Positions 26,383-34,836 are shown, counted from the first letter of the stretch. The stretch: 43,859 bases of DNA from an uncultured bacterium (GCA_902772905.1 CACYCL010000062.1:1-43859), one strand, 5' to 3'. The notes: generated from the letters alone by a model not told the origin. Numbers and translations: made by a program.

Positions 26383-27497
26383 TGCCTCATCCGAAGGTAC
26401 TCTGCAAGCAGACGGTCATACACGACATAGCCGTTGCCGCCACGATAGACAAGCTCCTTGTCGACAAGCATTTCGAGCGACGTCTTAACGCTGCTCGCCG
26501 CGCGGAGGCCATGCTTCGATATGAAGTCGGATGCCTGCGGTGACGCAACCACTCGCTCGGACGCAATGGCCCTCAAGAGCCGCCGTGCGCCGTCCGGAAG
26601 TATTTCCATCACTCTCTGCTGGTCATATTCGTTTGAAAGAACCCGCTGCAGCACAGCCTCGTCAAGCTGTCCAACAGACGTAATGTCTTCGCCGGATGCA
26701 TAAAAGTCCCATAGCAGGGCCTGGACATACCAGGTTATACCGTCGAAGCGGCGATACAATGCACCAAACACCTCTCTGGAAAGTTTCCGCCCCGACTTGC
26801 GGAAGAAGCCATTGGCGAAGTCATAATATGCATCTTCGGATATGACGTCAATCGGCATCATCAGCGACGACTGGTAGAATGGGCGCTTGGGCGATGTAAA
26901 CATGTCGCGCATGATATGCTGCCTGGATCCCGCGAATATAAAGCGAGCTGGAGAAAACTGTATATGGCTTCGCAGAACGGCCTCGATGCCCTTCTCGGGA
27001 TATTCGGCGATTTGCTGGAACTCGTCGATGGCGATGACAGTTCTCCTGTCATGCTCCTTCAAGTAGTCAAAAACATCGGCAAGCGTCCTTTCCGTCTGTG
27101 CAGGGGAGACGTTCAGCGTCAGCGACGGCTTGCCACTCGCATCATCATACGACAAAACCGGTCTTACGCCCTGAATGAGCCTACGGGCGGCCCCGCCGAC
27201 TTTCTCAAGCGGCGTGTCAAGACGACCGATGACAGCAGCCGACAGCACCTTCGTAAACTCCGCAAGGTTCTGAGTACCGAATATGTCCACATATATCGTT
27301 TCATATTCCGCATGCCGGGAAAGACGGTCGAAGGCGTTCATGACGAGCCCCGTCTTGCCGTAGCGCCTCGGCGAGAGAAGCGTGACGTTGCTCTCGTTGC
27401 GTATCGCGCTGCAAAGCCGTTTCGTCTCCGCAACCCTGTCGCAGAAATACTCCGGGCCATGGTATCCTGCGAGTACAAATGGATTTCTGAACTTCAT
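26379..27497 (-). CDS. AAA ATPase of the archaeal-type (ATPase_2) family
   Basis: A 372-residue ATPase. Walker A is LLSPRRYGKTGLVMNAF near residues 40-56 and Walker B is TVIAIDEFQQIAEYP near 153-167. SARFIFAGSRQHIM-like FIFAGSRQHI is sensor 1, and the C-terminus (about 300-372) is a winged-helix region. The family (PF01637) is common in archaea and in gut bacteria, often in many copies and linked to mobile or defence genes; its function is mostly unknown. The start follows an extended -10 box by six bases. It has no obvious functional tie to the glycosyltransferases on either side. Confidence 0.88.
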   Translation of the reverse strand: MKFRNPFVLAGYHGPEYFCDRVAETKRLCSAIRNESNVTLLSPRRYGKTGLVMNAFDRLSRHAEYETIYVDIFGTQNLAEFTKVLSAAVIGRLDTPLEKVGGAARRLIQGVRPVLSYDDASGKPSLTLNVSPAQTERTLADVFDYLKEHDRRTVIAIDEFQQIAEYPEKGIEAVLRSHIQFSPARFIFAGSRQHIMRDMFTSPKRPFYQSSLMMPIDVISEDAYYDFANGFFRKSGRKLSREVFGALYRRFDGITWYVQALLWDFYASGEDITSVGQLDEAVLQRVLSNEYDQQRVMEILPDGARRLLRAIASERVVASPQASDFISKHGLRAASSVKTSLEMLVDKELVYRGGNGYVVYDRLLAEYLRMRQ

Positions 27498-27503
27498 GCG
27501 CGT

Positions 27504-27512
27504 ATTATACCA
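27504..27512 (-). promoter_or_regulatory. Extended -10 box before the AAA ATPase
   Basis: TGGTATAAT on the minus strand, six bases (ACGCGC) before the ATG at 27497, no Shine-Dalgarno; leaderless start expected. Confidence 0.68.
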
Positions 27513-27611
27513 AACCCCACCTCATCACGCAATCACCGTCACGTAAATTACACGATGGAACGGCAGCAACCAGCAGACATACCTCGCATGGCTCGTCAAT
27601 CTTCCTGTATC

Positions 27612-27690
27612 CGATATCTTCATAAAAAACGACAAAACCGCCACAAAAACGAAACCCGTCCCGGGGCTTGTCCCCACAGACTCCATTATA
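27612..27690 (-). repeat. Diverged direct repeat, copy A
   Basis: On the minus strand this runs from GTGGGGACAAGCCCC through a T-rich part to GAAGATATCG. It resembles 27898-27967 over its whole length. GGGG-CTTGT-CCCC forms a small hairpin followed by T-runs, so it may also end transcripts. Confidence 0.5.
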
Positions 27691-27738
27691 CCCCACAGAT
27701 CTTTCCGCGCTAGTACCCGCGTTCACTTCCCAAGATGG

Positions 27739-27797
27739 AGTAACGCCGTTACTACCCACGAGTAACGCCGTTACTCCCACAGACTAACGACGTTACT
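27739..27797. repeat. Array of three 15-bp palindromes with 22-bp period
   Basis: AGTAACG-C-CGTTACT is perfect at 27739-27753 and at 27761-27775; a third copy, ACTAACGACGTTACT, lies at 27783-27797 with two changes. The starts are exactly 22 bases apart, about two helical turns, and the 7-base spacers (ACCCACG, CCCACAG) are also alike. This is what an operator or partition-site array for a dimeric DNA-binding protein looks like. It lies about 240 bases before the AAA ATPase start. Confidence 0.75.
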
Positions 27798-27897
27798 CTG
27801 GCTTGGGGTTAGGAGAGGGCTTGTTTAGGGTTCTATATCTTCACCGTCATCGCCAACCTGAAAGTCGACTTAAACTTCCCTGCACGAACACATCAGA

Positions 27898-27967
27898 CGT
27901 ATATCTTGCCTAATCGCGGCAAAAACACGCCAAAAACAAAGTTCCCCCTTGGGCCTGGCCCCACGGA
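27898..27967 (-). repeat. Diverged direct repeat, copy B
   Basis: Minus strand from GTGGGGCCAGGCCC through T-rich sequence to CAAGATATACG, parallel to copy A at 27612-27690. Together with the palindrome array it makes up the 610-base gene-free stretch 27498-28107. The rest of that stretch shows nothing I can identify. Confidence 0.45.
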
Positions 27968-28107
27968 TTTTTCTAGGTATTCCCTAACATACCGTTTTAC
28001 GACTTTCAAAACCATACGTCCGTGAAACAGAGGCTCGCCATTTCCCCCAATCTTGGCCTGTCTTGGCAATCAGACCTTAGAGGATTAAAGACATATCCAC
28101 TATATGA

Positions 28108-29292
28108 CTAATAATCAAGTTTTTTTAATTCAGTTTTCAACCACTCCAAGGAACTCTCTCTCTGCCGCTTCAAGTTCTTATCGGAAAAGGCAAGACTATC
28201 ACCTTGCGAAAATGACACAAATGCCTCGTCATAGCTATTGCACAAAACATTCGTCTCAATGTTCTCCTTTGCAAACTCCTCGAGCCTAGCGAACCCTGCC
28301 ACGCCTCTTCCGTTCCTTGGACGCAACACTCTCACATTCTTTTTGAATATCGTTGAAAACATCAACGCGTGGAATGAATCGGTAATAACCCAATCTGCCG
28401 TTGAAATCTCACGAACAAATTCATCTGGCGTAGCCATCGCATGGGTATGGACATGCGGAGATAGATACGCTCGCATGGGACCTGTGGAAATACGGACAAA
28501 TTCGCCCACGCTGGAAGGCAGCAACGTACACGGTGTGCCGAAGAAGATCTCCACGTCGCAATTCTGATTTTTTGCAAAGCATCGCAAATCATTCACAACA
28601 AAACCAAGCGGATCATGTATAAGGTAGCAAACAAGTTTGCGTCTGCCGTTAGAGCCACGCTGGCCAACAAACCGATTCCATACAGAAATGTCTGCCAACA
28701 ACGTTGGGTCAAGCACATGTGCCGCATGTCCGCCCAACGATTCCACGATTCGCGCACCCTGTTCTTCGCGCACACTTATGGCTGAAAACCGCTTAATGCC
28801 ATCTTGATAGCGCCCCCTCAGTTCGTCAGATATCGTCGGCACGCCAATACTTGCCGCATATGAGATTGCCGGCACATGGGGTGCGTTTTCAAGAAGATAT
28901 GGCAGCTCTGAACCTTGCAGTCCAGGATTCCATACTTGATCACTTCCGACGATTAATACATCTACACCAAGATCTCTCGGAGCGTCTTTCCAGTGACAAA
29001 AACTATACGGTGTCAGATTTAGCAACTTTGGCAGCATTCGCGCCGTTCTAATGTGTCTTATGTAATCCGCCCCATCGCCAAAACCAAGCAAAGCACGTCC
29101 AATGAACTTTATCCACGCAACAATAGATCGACTTGCAGTTATGCCGTGCAAGGTTGCATTACGTTCATCTATCCAGCGATCTACCACAACAGCATCATGC
29201 CCTAAGTCTTTTAAGACCTCTTGCAGTGCATACGTCTGCAGCACGCCGCCATAATTCACTTGTGAATGAAAAGTTAGAATGCCTATTTTCAT
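28108..29292 (-). CDS. Polysaccharide pyruvyl transferase family protein
   Basis: A 394-residue protein that starts MKIGILTFHSQVNYGGVLQT, the classic opening of the pyruvyl transferase family (PF04230). VDVLIVGSDQVWNP and VITDSFHALMFSTIF are the two other conserved blocks, the latter holding the SFH motif. Members add a pyruvate ketal to sugars or have a related job in exopolysaccharide assembly. Its ATG overlaps the stop of the FrhB-like gene (ATGA), a pairing often seen in exopolysaccharide clusters. Confidence 0.92.
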   Translation of the reverse strand: MKIGILTFHSQVNYGGVLQTYALQEVLKDLGHDAVVVDRWIDERNATLHGITASRSIVAWIKFIGRALLGFGDGADYIRHIRTARMLPKLLNLTPYSFCHWKDAPRDLGVDVLIVGSDQVWNPGLQGSELPYLLENAPHVPAISYAASIGVPTISDELRGRYQDGIKRFSAISVREEQGARIVESLGGHAAHVLDPTLLADISVWNRFVGQRGSNGRRKLVCYLIHDPLGFVVNDLRCFAKNQNCDVEIFFGTPCTLLPSSVGEFVRISTGPMRAYLSPHVHTHAMATPDEFVREISTADWVITDSFHALMFSTIFKKNVRVLRPRNGRGVAGFARLEEFAKENIETNVLCNSYDEAFVSFSQGDSLAFSDKNLKRQRESSLEWLKTELKKLDY

Positions 29293-30473
29293 ATATCTTC
29301 AGGCCTTCCGACCGTATGCCATTTTATCCACCGCAGGATTCGATACCAAAGCGGAGGCATCATCAACCGTTCAACCAATTCATCAAAATTAGCCGATGTT
29401 ACTTCAGCAAAAAAGCGATCTCGCTTTTTATTTGCCGTGTGATTATCGAACACCATTTTATTTATCTGCGCCACATCATGAATGTCTGACAACTTGCTCC
29501 AGACCGAATCAGCTACGGAAGAAGCCGATATTTTACCCTTTTCTGTATTGATGCAGACCGCCGAAATTCCAATGTCATCGCTAAATTCGGGCCATATACG
29601 CTCGATGCCCCAATAATCGCCGATTGTTATATCTGAGCCGCTTTTGAAGTATCGGAACACGCAACCATGACAACATTTACGATTAAACAATTCCGAGCAA
29701 AAAGCTCTTAGATATGTATCGTTGGAAGGATTGACCAAGTACGCGTTGTCGCTTGAATTAACAAACTCAAGAGACAATGCGTACTTTCTCCAGGCGCAGT
29801 TGCGTCTGGAGAAAGTTCGCACAATCTTGGCTCCCTCCTTGCACTCTTGACATGAAAGATATTTCTGCCATGCCATCGGAGAAGGCACTGCATGACAAAT
29901 AACATCAACCAACAAAAGATTTTCAGGTTGCCCGTCTAGGAATCTCCTGAGCCCTGCCACTTGACATGGACAGCCAGAGAACAGAACATGACGACCATGG
30001 TCTAAATCTCGCTTTACATTTCTAAAGGTGTCGCCCATATCAGACTGTACGTATTTGGAACCCCTCAGCCTGTCAAGACCTTCTTCGTCCTCCACGGCAA
30101 TGTGCACAACCTTGTGCGTTTCTGGCTCAAATGCCGCGCCATATACAACACCGCCCCTTTCTAGAACTCTACGAGCAAGCAACGAAAAGATGCCGCCCGA
30201 AGAACTGATGCGCCTAAGTTCATCGTCCTTTGCTTTCGCTGCATATACCGCCAGCGGCTTGCGCGGTTCACTAGGATTTAAAACGGGACACACGCGTGAA
30301 CATAGACCGCATTCAACGCATAGATTACCATTGACAACAGGCTGAAGAAAACCTTCGCCATCCGGCTTCATCTCAATTGCGCCATGCGGACACGCGGCAA
30401 AACACGCTGAGCATCCGCAGCACCGATCAGGTGACGGCAATTTTGGCAAGATATCTAACGGACAATCTTTCAT
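29289..30473 (-). CDS. FrhB-like iron-sulfur flavoprotein (F420 hydrogenase beta-subunit family)
   Basis: A 394-residue protein. Two 4Fe-4S ferredoxin motifs lie at the N-terminus (CCGCSACFAACP near residue 18 and CVECGLCSRVCP near 50). The FrhB-type N- and C-terminal domains follow, with RRISSSGGIFSLLARRVL, GSKYVQSDMGDTF, VLFSGCPCQVAGL and ITIGDYWGIERIW. In polysaccharide clusters such proteins are thought to do redox chemistry for the partner pyruvyl transferase. A TTG at 30479 is a less likely start. A TATATT box lies 11 bases before the ATG, so it may be nearly leaderless. Confidence 0.9.
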   Translation of the reverse strand: MKDCPLDILPKLPSPDRCCGCSACFAACPHGAIEMKPDGEGFLQPVVNGNLCVECGLCSRVCPVLNPSEPRKPLAVYAAKAKDDELRRISSSGGIFSLLARRVLERGGVVYGAAFEPETHKVVHIAVEDEEGLDRLRGSKYVQSDMGDTFRNVKRDLDHGRHVLFSGCPCQVAGLRRFLDGQPENLLLVDVICHAVPSPMAWQKYLSCQECKEGAKIVRTFSRRNCAWRKYALSLEFVNSSDNAYLVNPSNDTYLRAFCSELFNRKCCHGCVFRYFKSGSDITIGDYWGIERIWPEFSDDIGISAVCINTEKGKISASSVADSVWSKLSDIHDVAQINKMVFDNHTANKKRDRFFAEVTSANFDELVERLMMPPLWYRILRWIKWHTVGRPEDI

Positions 30474-30507
30474 GTGCAAAGCCTAATATACAGCAACGCA
30501 CATCATA

Positions 30508-30669
30508 CTACCCGAACAGCACACCATACCTCGCCCTTATGTAGTGTCCGTAAAATTCCAGTTGCAAATCGGAGATCAGCGGGACATTGGCAATGAAGGC
30601 GGATATCGCGTCGAAGTCTATTTTCGGTAAGATGCGAGCAGGCGACGGCGCAAGGTACACCGGCGGCAT
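30508..30669 (-). CDS. Small hypothetical protein, second part of a two-part unit
   Basis: A 53-residue frame, MPPVYLAPSPARILPKID followed by SAFIANVPLISDLQLEFYGHY. It has the even composition of a real protein. It is in the same frame as the gene before it (30697-30933), separated only by that gene's TGA and nine codons. So it is either the second cistron or the tail of one longer protein interrupted by TGA. No family is recognised. A competing frame on the same bases (30503-30700) is less protein-like. Confidence 0.55.
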   Translation of the reverse strand: MPPVYLAPSPARILPKIDFDAISAFIANVPLISDLQLEFYGHYIRARYGVLFG

Positions 30670-30696
30670 TGAGCCTGACGAAATCAACGGCTTCCG

Positions 30697-30933
30697 TCAT
30701 ACGTCCTTCCCCCAGAGGTACTTATCGCGCAGGTACTGCGCCTGGGTGGGTGTTATGAAGCCATCGTTTATTTCTGCAATGTTGATGGAACCATAGAGCT
30801 CGCCCCAGAGGCAGTCAAGGAGAGAGGACTTTTCGACAAGCCCCTTTTTGTACGCTTCGAGGTCGTGTGCGAGATACGGCGGCAGTGCCTTCTCAAACAT
30901 CTCCTCATTAATGATATTTGCACCTCCATGCAT
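30697..30933 (-). CDS. Small hypothetical protein, first part of a two-part unit
   Basis: A 78-residue acidic protein: an N-terminal helix (MFEKALPPYLAHDLEAYKKG) then LLDCLWGELYGSIN and QAQYLRDKYLWG. It looks like a short helical bundle. The start at 30933 follows the box TGATACAAT by eight bases, as in other leaderless genes here. A decayed copy lies just upstream at 31002-31106. Size, pairing and location near glycan genes recall toxin-antitoxin or small regulatory pairs, but no motif supports any function. Confidence 0.65.
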   Translation of the reverse strand: MHGGANIINEEMFEKALPPYLAHDLEAYKKGLVEKSSLLDCLWGELYGSINIAEINDGFITPTQAQYLRDKYLWGKDV

Positions 30934-30941
30934 CGAGGCAT

Positions 30942-30950
30942 ATTGTATCA
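30942..30950 (-). promoter_or_regulatory. Extended -10 box before the small hypothetical gene
   Basis: TGATACAAT on the minus strand, eight bases before the ATG at 30933; no Shine-Dalgarno. Confidence 0.55.
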
Positions 30951-31001
30951 TATAATGGCTCACGCTACAATAGCCACCGCGTTTCACCACTGCTCAAACC
31001 G

Positions 31002-31106
31002 TCAATTACCAAAATCGAGCCATATAGGTTTTGGCAATATGCGAACACGCGGCGGCAACGCCCTCTCGAACATGTCCTGATTCAAGATATCGGCATTTTA
31101 TTGCAT
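31002..31106 (-). pseudogene. Decayed copy of the small hypothetical gene
   Basis: Aligned codon by codon with the gene at 30933, this copy reads MQ-stop-NADILNQDMFERALPP against MHGGANIINEEMFEKALPP. A TAA at codon 3 breaks the frame. After ALPP the copy jumps to RVRILPKPI, which resembles ARILPKID in the downstream small frame, so the middle of the unit has been lost. It therefore supports the idea that both small frames belong to one unit. Confidence 0.7.
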
Positions 31107-31156
31107 CGAAAAAAAGCATATCCACAATCTTTTCACTGTCAAGTCAACCCGTTTCA

Positions 31157-32029
31157 TCATGAAATACAACTCCGATTCCGCACAAGATCAACAATCGACC
31201 CACAGAGAGCTGATGGTGAACGGATAAACGCAGCACATACAAAGCATGGAAGAGTGAAAGCCCTTCCCCAAAAGCCGAAGTTCTTCCAAAATGAATAGAT
31301 GATGTTTCTGAAATACCTCCGCCAAACTAAATGATCGTCAAACAGTCGGGATGTCGCACCACACAAATGATCGATCGGGAGAGTCGGCACAAACCATGTC
31401 TCCCACCCAACTTTGCGCGCCCTATGGCAGAAGTCTGTTTCTTCATAATACGACCAAAAATGGTCGTAAAAGAGAAAGCCAAGATCATCAAGCACCTTTC
31501 GCTTGAACATGAGCATCGCACCCTTGGCTGCAAAAACCTTTCTCGGTACAAGCACTGTCGTTGCTGTCGATTCGCCCCTATGCAAATGTCGCTGTATGCC
31601 AAAAGGGGTCATCAACACTCCACAGTCGTCCAATCCGTTCCCTAGCGACGGCACATTCATCGTACCCTGAACGATGCCGACGCGCTCATGCAATTGAAGG
31701 AATTCTACAAGTGGAGAGAACGAATCACCGTAAATAACTGTATCGTTGTTCAACAGTAGGATATAAGGTCTAGTTGCCATGCGCACCCCAATGTTGTTTC
31801 CCCCTGCAAACCCAGGATTTCCGGGCACCGCTACATATACAACACCAGGAAATTTTCTGATCAGTGCTATGACCGACTGTGAATCGGCATTGTCAACTAC
31901 TATGATCTCAGGAATTTCGCCATAGACTCTGAACAGCGACGAGAGGCAGTTGCGAAGCAGTTCATCGCCGTTCCATGTGACAATGACTATAGAAAGCTCC
32001 CTAATTAGGGGTAACGTTTCACCACGCAT
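31157..32029 (-). CDS. GT2-family glycosyltransferase (WbbL/rhamnosyltransferase-like)
   Basis: A 290-residue GT-A enzyme. It has the opening LSIVIVTWNGDELLRNCLSS, VDNADSQSV, the glycine-rich GNPGFAGGNNIGVR and the metal site LLLNNDTVI, then the acceptor-side block YYEETDFCHRARKVGW. This pattern is that of rhamnosyltransferases and related GT2 proteins of surface-glycan clusters. TGCTATTAT lies 13 bases before the ATG, so its leader is very short. Confidence 0.93.
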   Translation of the reverse strand: MRGETLPLIRELSIVIVTWNGDELLRNCLSSLFRVYGEIPEIIVVDNADSQSVIALIRKFPGVVYVAVPGNPGFAGGNNIGVRMATRPYILLLNNDTVIYGDSFSPLVEFLQLHERVGIVQGTMNVPSLGNGLDDCGVLMTPFGIQRHLHRGESTATTVLVPRKVFAAKGAMLMFKRKVLDDLGFLFYDHFWSYYEETDFCHRARKVGWETWFVPTLPIDHLCGATSRLFDDHLVWRRYFRNIIYSFWKNFGFWGRAFTLPCFVCAAFIRSPSALCGSIVDLVRNRSCIS

Positions 32030-32042
32030 ATCTTGGTTCAGA

Positions 32043-32051
32043 ATAATAGCA
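32043..32051 (-). promoter_or_regulatory. Extended -10 box before the GT2 gene
   Basis: TGCTATTAT on the minus strand, 13 bases before the ATG at 32029; a leader of about six bases is expected. Confidence 0.5.
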
Positions 32052-32083
32052 AATTCACCTCTTTTATGCCCACAAAGAACATG

Positions 32084-33319
32084 TCAGCCACATATCTTGC
32101 GCCCGAATGTTCTGCACCGGGCAAACGCTATCACCGCTGCACCGACCAAATAGAACGCCGCAAGAGAAGCAATCCCAGCAGACGACGAGAAGCCCTGCTT
32201 CAGAAAACCGAGCACGACCGGCGATGTGGAGCCAAACACAAATCCACACGACAACATTATCCCAGCGCCAGATGCATGATACCGCTGGGGAATTATGTCG
32301 AAAAGCGATGCCATGAGATTAGAGTCATACACACCTCTGAATATACCGAAAAGCGCCATTGCCGCTCCACACGAAACAAGCGACTGCGCATACGCCATCC
32401 ACGCAATGAACGGCACCGCCAACGCGAGACCGGCAATGTTGGTTTCCATTCTGACGGACGGACGGCGCTTTACAAACCTGTCCGAGATGCGCGCGCCCAA
32501 CGTAACGCCGACAAAGGCTCCAATGTAGTGCCACAACACCGCATTCAGCGCCGCAGATCCCTTTGCCAATCCAAACGACTCTGCAAGATGGCTCGGCATC
32601 CATGTCTTGAAACCTACATCGACATATATCATCATGCCAAGACCAACCGCAAGCAACAAAGCGGATGGATTGCTGATAAAGACGAGGAAGGCTTCCCTGA
32701 GAGACGGCTTCTTGCTTTCCGATTGACGTTCATTGCGTTCCTCATGCGCAGAGTCTCTTGCGCTCTTGTTGAGTCCAAGCGCCAGCACAAGTGCCCAGGC
32801 AACGCCAATGCCACCAAACGCCCAGAATGGAACGCGCCAGCCATCTGTGCCGCTTTCTGCCAGTGCGCCAGAGGCGACGCTGCAACCGATGATACCAGCG
32901 TATAGCCCCATCTGCAAGATTGAAAGCGCTGTCGCCCGCGTGTCTTTATGCAGCTCTCCTATTATCGATGTCGCGGAAGGATAGTAGAACGACTGTCCAA
33001 AGCCGTTGAGTATGCCGTATGTGACAAGTATCAACGCCAAAGACGATGCGAAGCCCGAAGCGAATATTCCAAGGCAGAATACGAACACGCCAGAAACCAC
33101 CATCCATTTGCGGTTGAGAAGATCCGCCGCTACGCCGGCAAACGGCACGGAAAGCCCGTACACAAACGTAAAGACAGTGGCAACCATGCCTATCTCGGCT
33201 GCGCCAGCACCAAGTGAACCCTGTATCGATGTCAGCGTTGCACCGAATATCTGCCTCGTGCCCTGCTGGAGGAAGAATGCAACCCAGAGGAGTGCCAATG
33301 CTCGCCATTTATAGTGCAT
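32084..33319 (-). CDS. MFS transporter
   Basis: A 411-residue protein with 12 predicted membrane segments in two halves and a charged central loop (KSARDSAHEERNERQSESKK). The motif A-like loop after helix 2 is AGVAADLLNRKWM, typical of the major facilitator family. It lies 24 bases after an SDR dehydrogenase gene on the same strand, a pairing common for uptake and oxidation of a sugar acid. I prefer the ATG at 33319; a TTG at 33328 is nearer the Shine-Dalgarno (GAGGGAG). Substrate not known. Confidence 0.9.
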   Translation of the reverse strand: MHYKWRALALLWVAFFLQQGTRQIFGATLTSIQGSLGAGAAEIGMVATVFTFVYGLSVPFAGVAADLLNRKWMVVSGVFVFCLGIFASGFASSLALILVTYGILNGFGQSFYYPSATSIIGELHKDTRATALSILQMGLYAGIIGCSVASGALAESGTDGWRVPFWAFGGIGVAWALVLALGLNKSARDSAHEERNERQSESKKPSLREAFLVFISNPSALLLAVGLGMMIYVDVGFKTWMPSHLAESFGLAKGSAALNAVLWHYIGAFVGVTLGARISDRFVKRRPSVRMETNIAGLALAVPFIAWMAYAQSLVSCGAAMALFGIFRGVYDSNLMASLFDIIPQRYHASGAGIMLSCGFVFGSTSPVVLGFLKQGFSSSAGIASLAAFYLVGAAVIAFARCRTFGRKICG

Positions 33320-33343
33320 ATAGGTCAAAACTCCCTCTCATTC

Positions 33344-34048
33344 TCACCCAGGCAGGCTCAGCCCGCCGTCAACCATTATCGTTGCGCCTGTTATATAACG
33401 CCCAGCATCGGATGCAAGAAGCAACGCCGCGCCAGCAGCGTCCTCTGGAACAGCATAGTCGTGCATGGGAATTGCCGCCGTAACCTTCGGCCCATATACA
33501 GGATCGGCCAGACATTCGCGGTTTCTGTCGGTGTTGAACACGCCAGGACAGAGATTGTTTACTGTTATGCCCTCTTTGGCAACCTGCCGAGCGATACCGC
33601 GCACCAGATTCTCCTGTGCCGACTTTGTCGCCGCGTAGACGCACATGTCTGGATGAGGCCGCCGCTCGTTGACCGAACCAACGGTTATGAGTCGTCCCCA
33701 CCCCTGCGACTTCATCTTCGGATACACACGCTGGAACATCCTTAGCGTTGCAAGAAAGTTCACCTGAATCTCGCGACACGCCTCGTCGAGAGGAAATTCA
33801 GTCCACGGAATCTTCGCCTGAACGGATGCGTTGGCAACGAGTATATCGGGCAACGCCCCTTCCGCCTCAAGCCGGTCGAAGAACGCATCGACTGCCGCTG
33901 CATCCGCTAGATCGCATACCTTGGTGTTGTGCCGGATGACCGTCGCTCCGTACTCTTCAAATGCATCGCCTATCGCCTTGCCTATGCCACGCGTCGAGCC
34001 AGTGACTAGTGCCACCCTTCCTGTGAGATCAAACTTTTCCTTTGTCAT
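33344..34048 (-). CDS. SDR-family oxidoreductase
   Basis: A 234-residue short-chain dehydrogenase. The nucleotide site is VTGSTRGIGKAIG (TGxxxGIG), NAS in VANASVQAK is the NAG-type motif, the catalytic Ser is in ITVGSVNERR, and YAATK is the YxxxK pair. The VDGGLSLPG end is also typical. It probably acts on a sugar acid or polyol with NAD(P), like gluconate 5-dehydrogenase, judging by the linked MFS gene. The start has GAGG upstream. Confidence 0.92.
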   Translation of the reverse strand: MTKEKFDLTGRVALVTGSTRGIGKAIGDAFEEYGATVIRHNTKVCDLADAAAVDAFFDRLEAEGALPDILVANASVQAKIPWTEFPLDEACREIQVNFLATLRMFQRVYPKMKSQGWGRLITVGSVNERRPHPDMCVYAATKSAQENLVRGIARQVAKEGITVNNLCPGVFNTDRNRECLADPVYGPKVTAAIPMHDYAVPEDAAGAALLLASDAGRYITGATIMVDGGLSLPG

Positions 34049-34076
34049 GACTTACCTCTTTTATGATTTACATTCC

Positions 34077-34763
34077 TCAGTCCGCGTTCCAGTCAATCGG
34101 ACCAAGGCCGTGTGCAGCAAGATAGGCGTTTGCGCGGGAGAACGGACGAGAACCGAAGAACCCCCTATGCGCAGAAAGCGGAGAAGGATGCGGCGACTCG
34201 ATCACACAGTGCCGTGAACGGTCGATGAACGCGCCTTTGCGCTGCGCGTATGAACCCCATAAAATGAATACAAGATGCTCGCGTTTTTCCGCCAGCAACT
34301 TTACGACAGCATCAGTGAACGTCTCCCATCCACGCCCCTGATGCGACGCAGCACGGTGCGCAGCGACCGTGAGCGTCGCGTTCAAAAGCAGAACGCCCTG
34401 ACTCGCCCATGAAATGAGATTCGGCACGTGCGGCTGGGTTGACTTCGCCCCCGACGACTGAATGTCGTCAGAAAGTTCCTTCGCTATGTTGAGCAACGAA
34501 GGAGGTGTTCGAATCTCCGGCGGAACGTAAAACGCCAGCCCCTGCGCCTGCCCTGGTTCATGGTACGGATCCTGCCCAAGTATGACCACCTTGACTCGGT
34601 CAAACGGCGTGCGGTCAAAAGCGTTGAATATGAGCTTCGCCGGCGGATAGCACTTTTCCTTGGCGTATGCGCCGCGTACGAACGCCGCAAGCTCCGCGAA
34701 ATATCCTTTCGCAAACTCTTCTGACAGCATTCGCTTCCAACCTTCCTCTATGCGTACTTCCAT
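34077..34763 (-). CDS. ung: Uracil-DNA glycosylase
   Basis: A 228-residue family 1 enzyme. The water-activating block is VVILGQDPYHEPGQAQGLAF, the uracil pocket includes LLLNATLTV, and the DNA intercalation block is ESPHPSPLSAHRGF (HPSPLS). It removes uracil from DNA to start base excision repair. An extended -10 box lies 11 bases before its ATG and no Shine-Dalgarno is seen. Confidence 0.97.
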   Translation of the reverse strand: MEVRIEEGWKRMLSEEFAKGYFAELAAFVRGAYAKEKCYPPAKLIFNAFDRTPFDRVKVVILGQDPYHEPGQAQGLAFYVPPEIRTPPSLLNIAKELSDDIQSSGAKSTQPHVPNLISWASQGVLLLNATLTVAAHRAASHQGRGWETFTDAVVKLLAEKREHLVFILWGSYAQRKGAFIDRSRHCVIESPHPSPLSAHRGFFGSRPFSRANAYLAAHGLGPIDWNAD

Positions 34764-34774
34764 AAGTTGCTACT

Positions 34775-34783
34775 AGTATACCA
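34775..34783 (-). promoter_or_regulatory. Extended -10 box before ung
   Basis: TGGTATACT on the minus strand, 11 bases before the ung ATG; very short or absent leader. Confidence 0.6.
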
Positions 34784-34800
34784 AAAAACGTCGCACATGG

Positions 34801-34830
34801 TTGACGCACAGCACTTGGTTTTAGTATACT
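34801..34830 (+). promoter_or_regulatory. Promoter of the thiSFGH operon
   Basis: TTGACG at 34801-34806 and TATACT at 34825-34830 with 18-base spacing. The start site should be near 34837. It is divergent from the ung promoter and lies about 20 bases away from it. Confidence 0.75.
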
Positions 34831-34836
34831 ACGCAC

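Noticed and set aside
27505-27780. A 91-codon minus-strand open frame across the palindrome array
   Set aside because: Its N-terminal part is read through the repeats, it has no recognisable domain, and its end runs into the AAA ATPase promoter; probably non-coding.
27739-27797. Mini CRISPR array
   Set aside because: Repeats of 15 bases with 7-base, nearly identical spacers do not fit CRISPR, and no cas gene is present.
30503-30700. A 65-codon frame overlapping the small hypothetical pair
   Set aside because: The other frame (30508-30669) is supported by the decayed copy at 31002-31106 and has more protein-like content.
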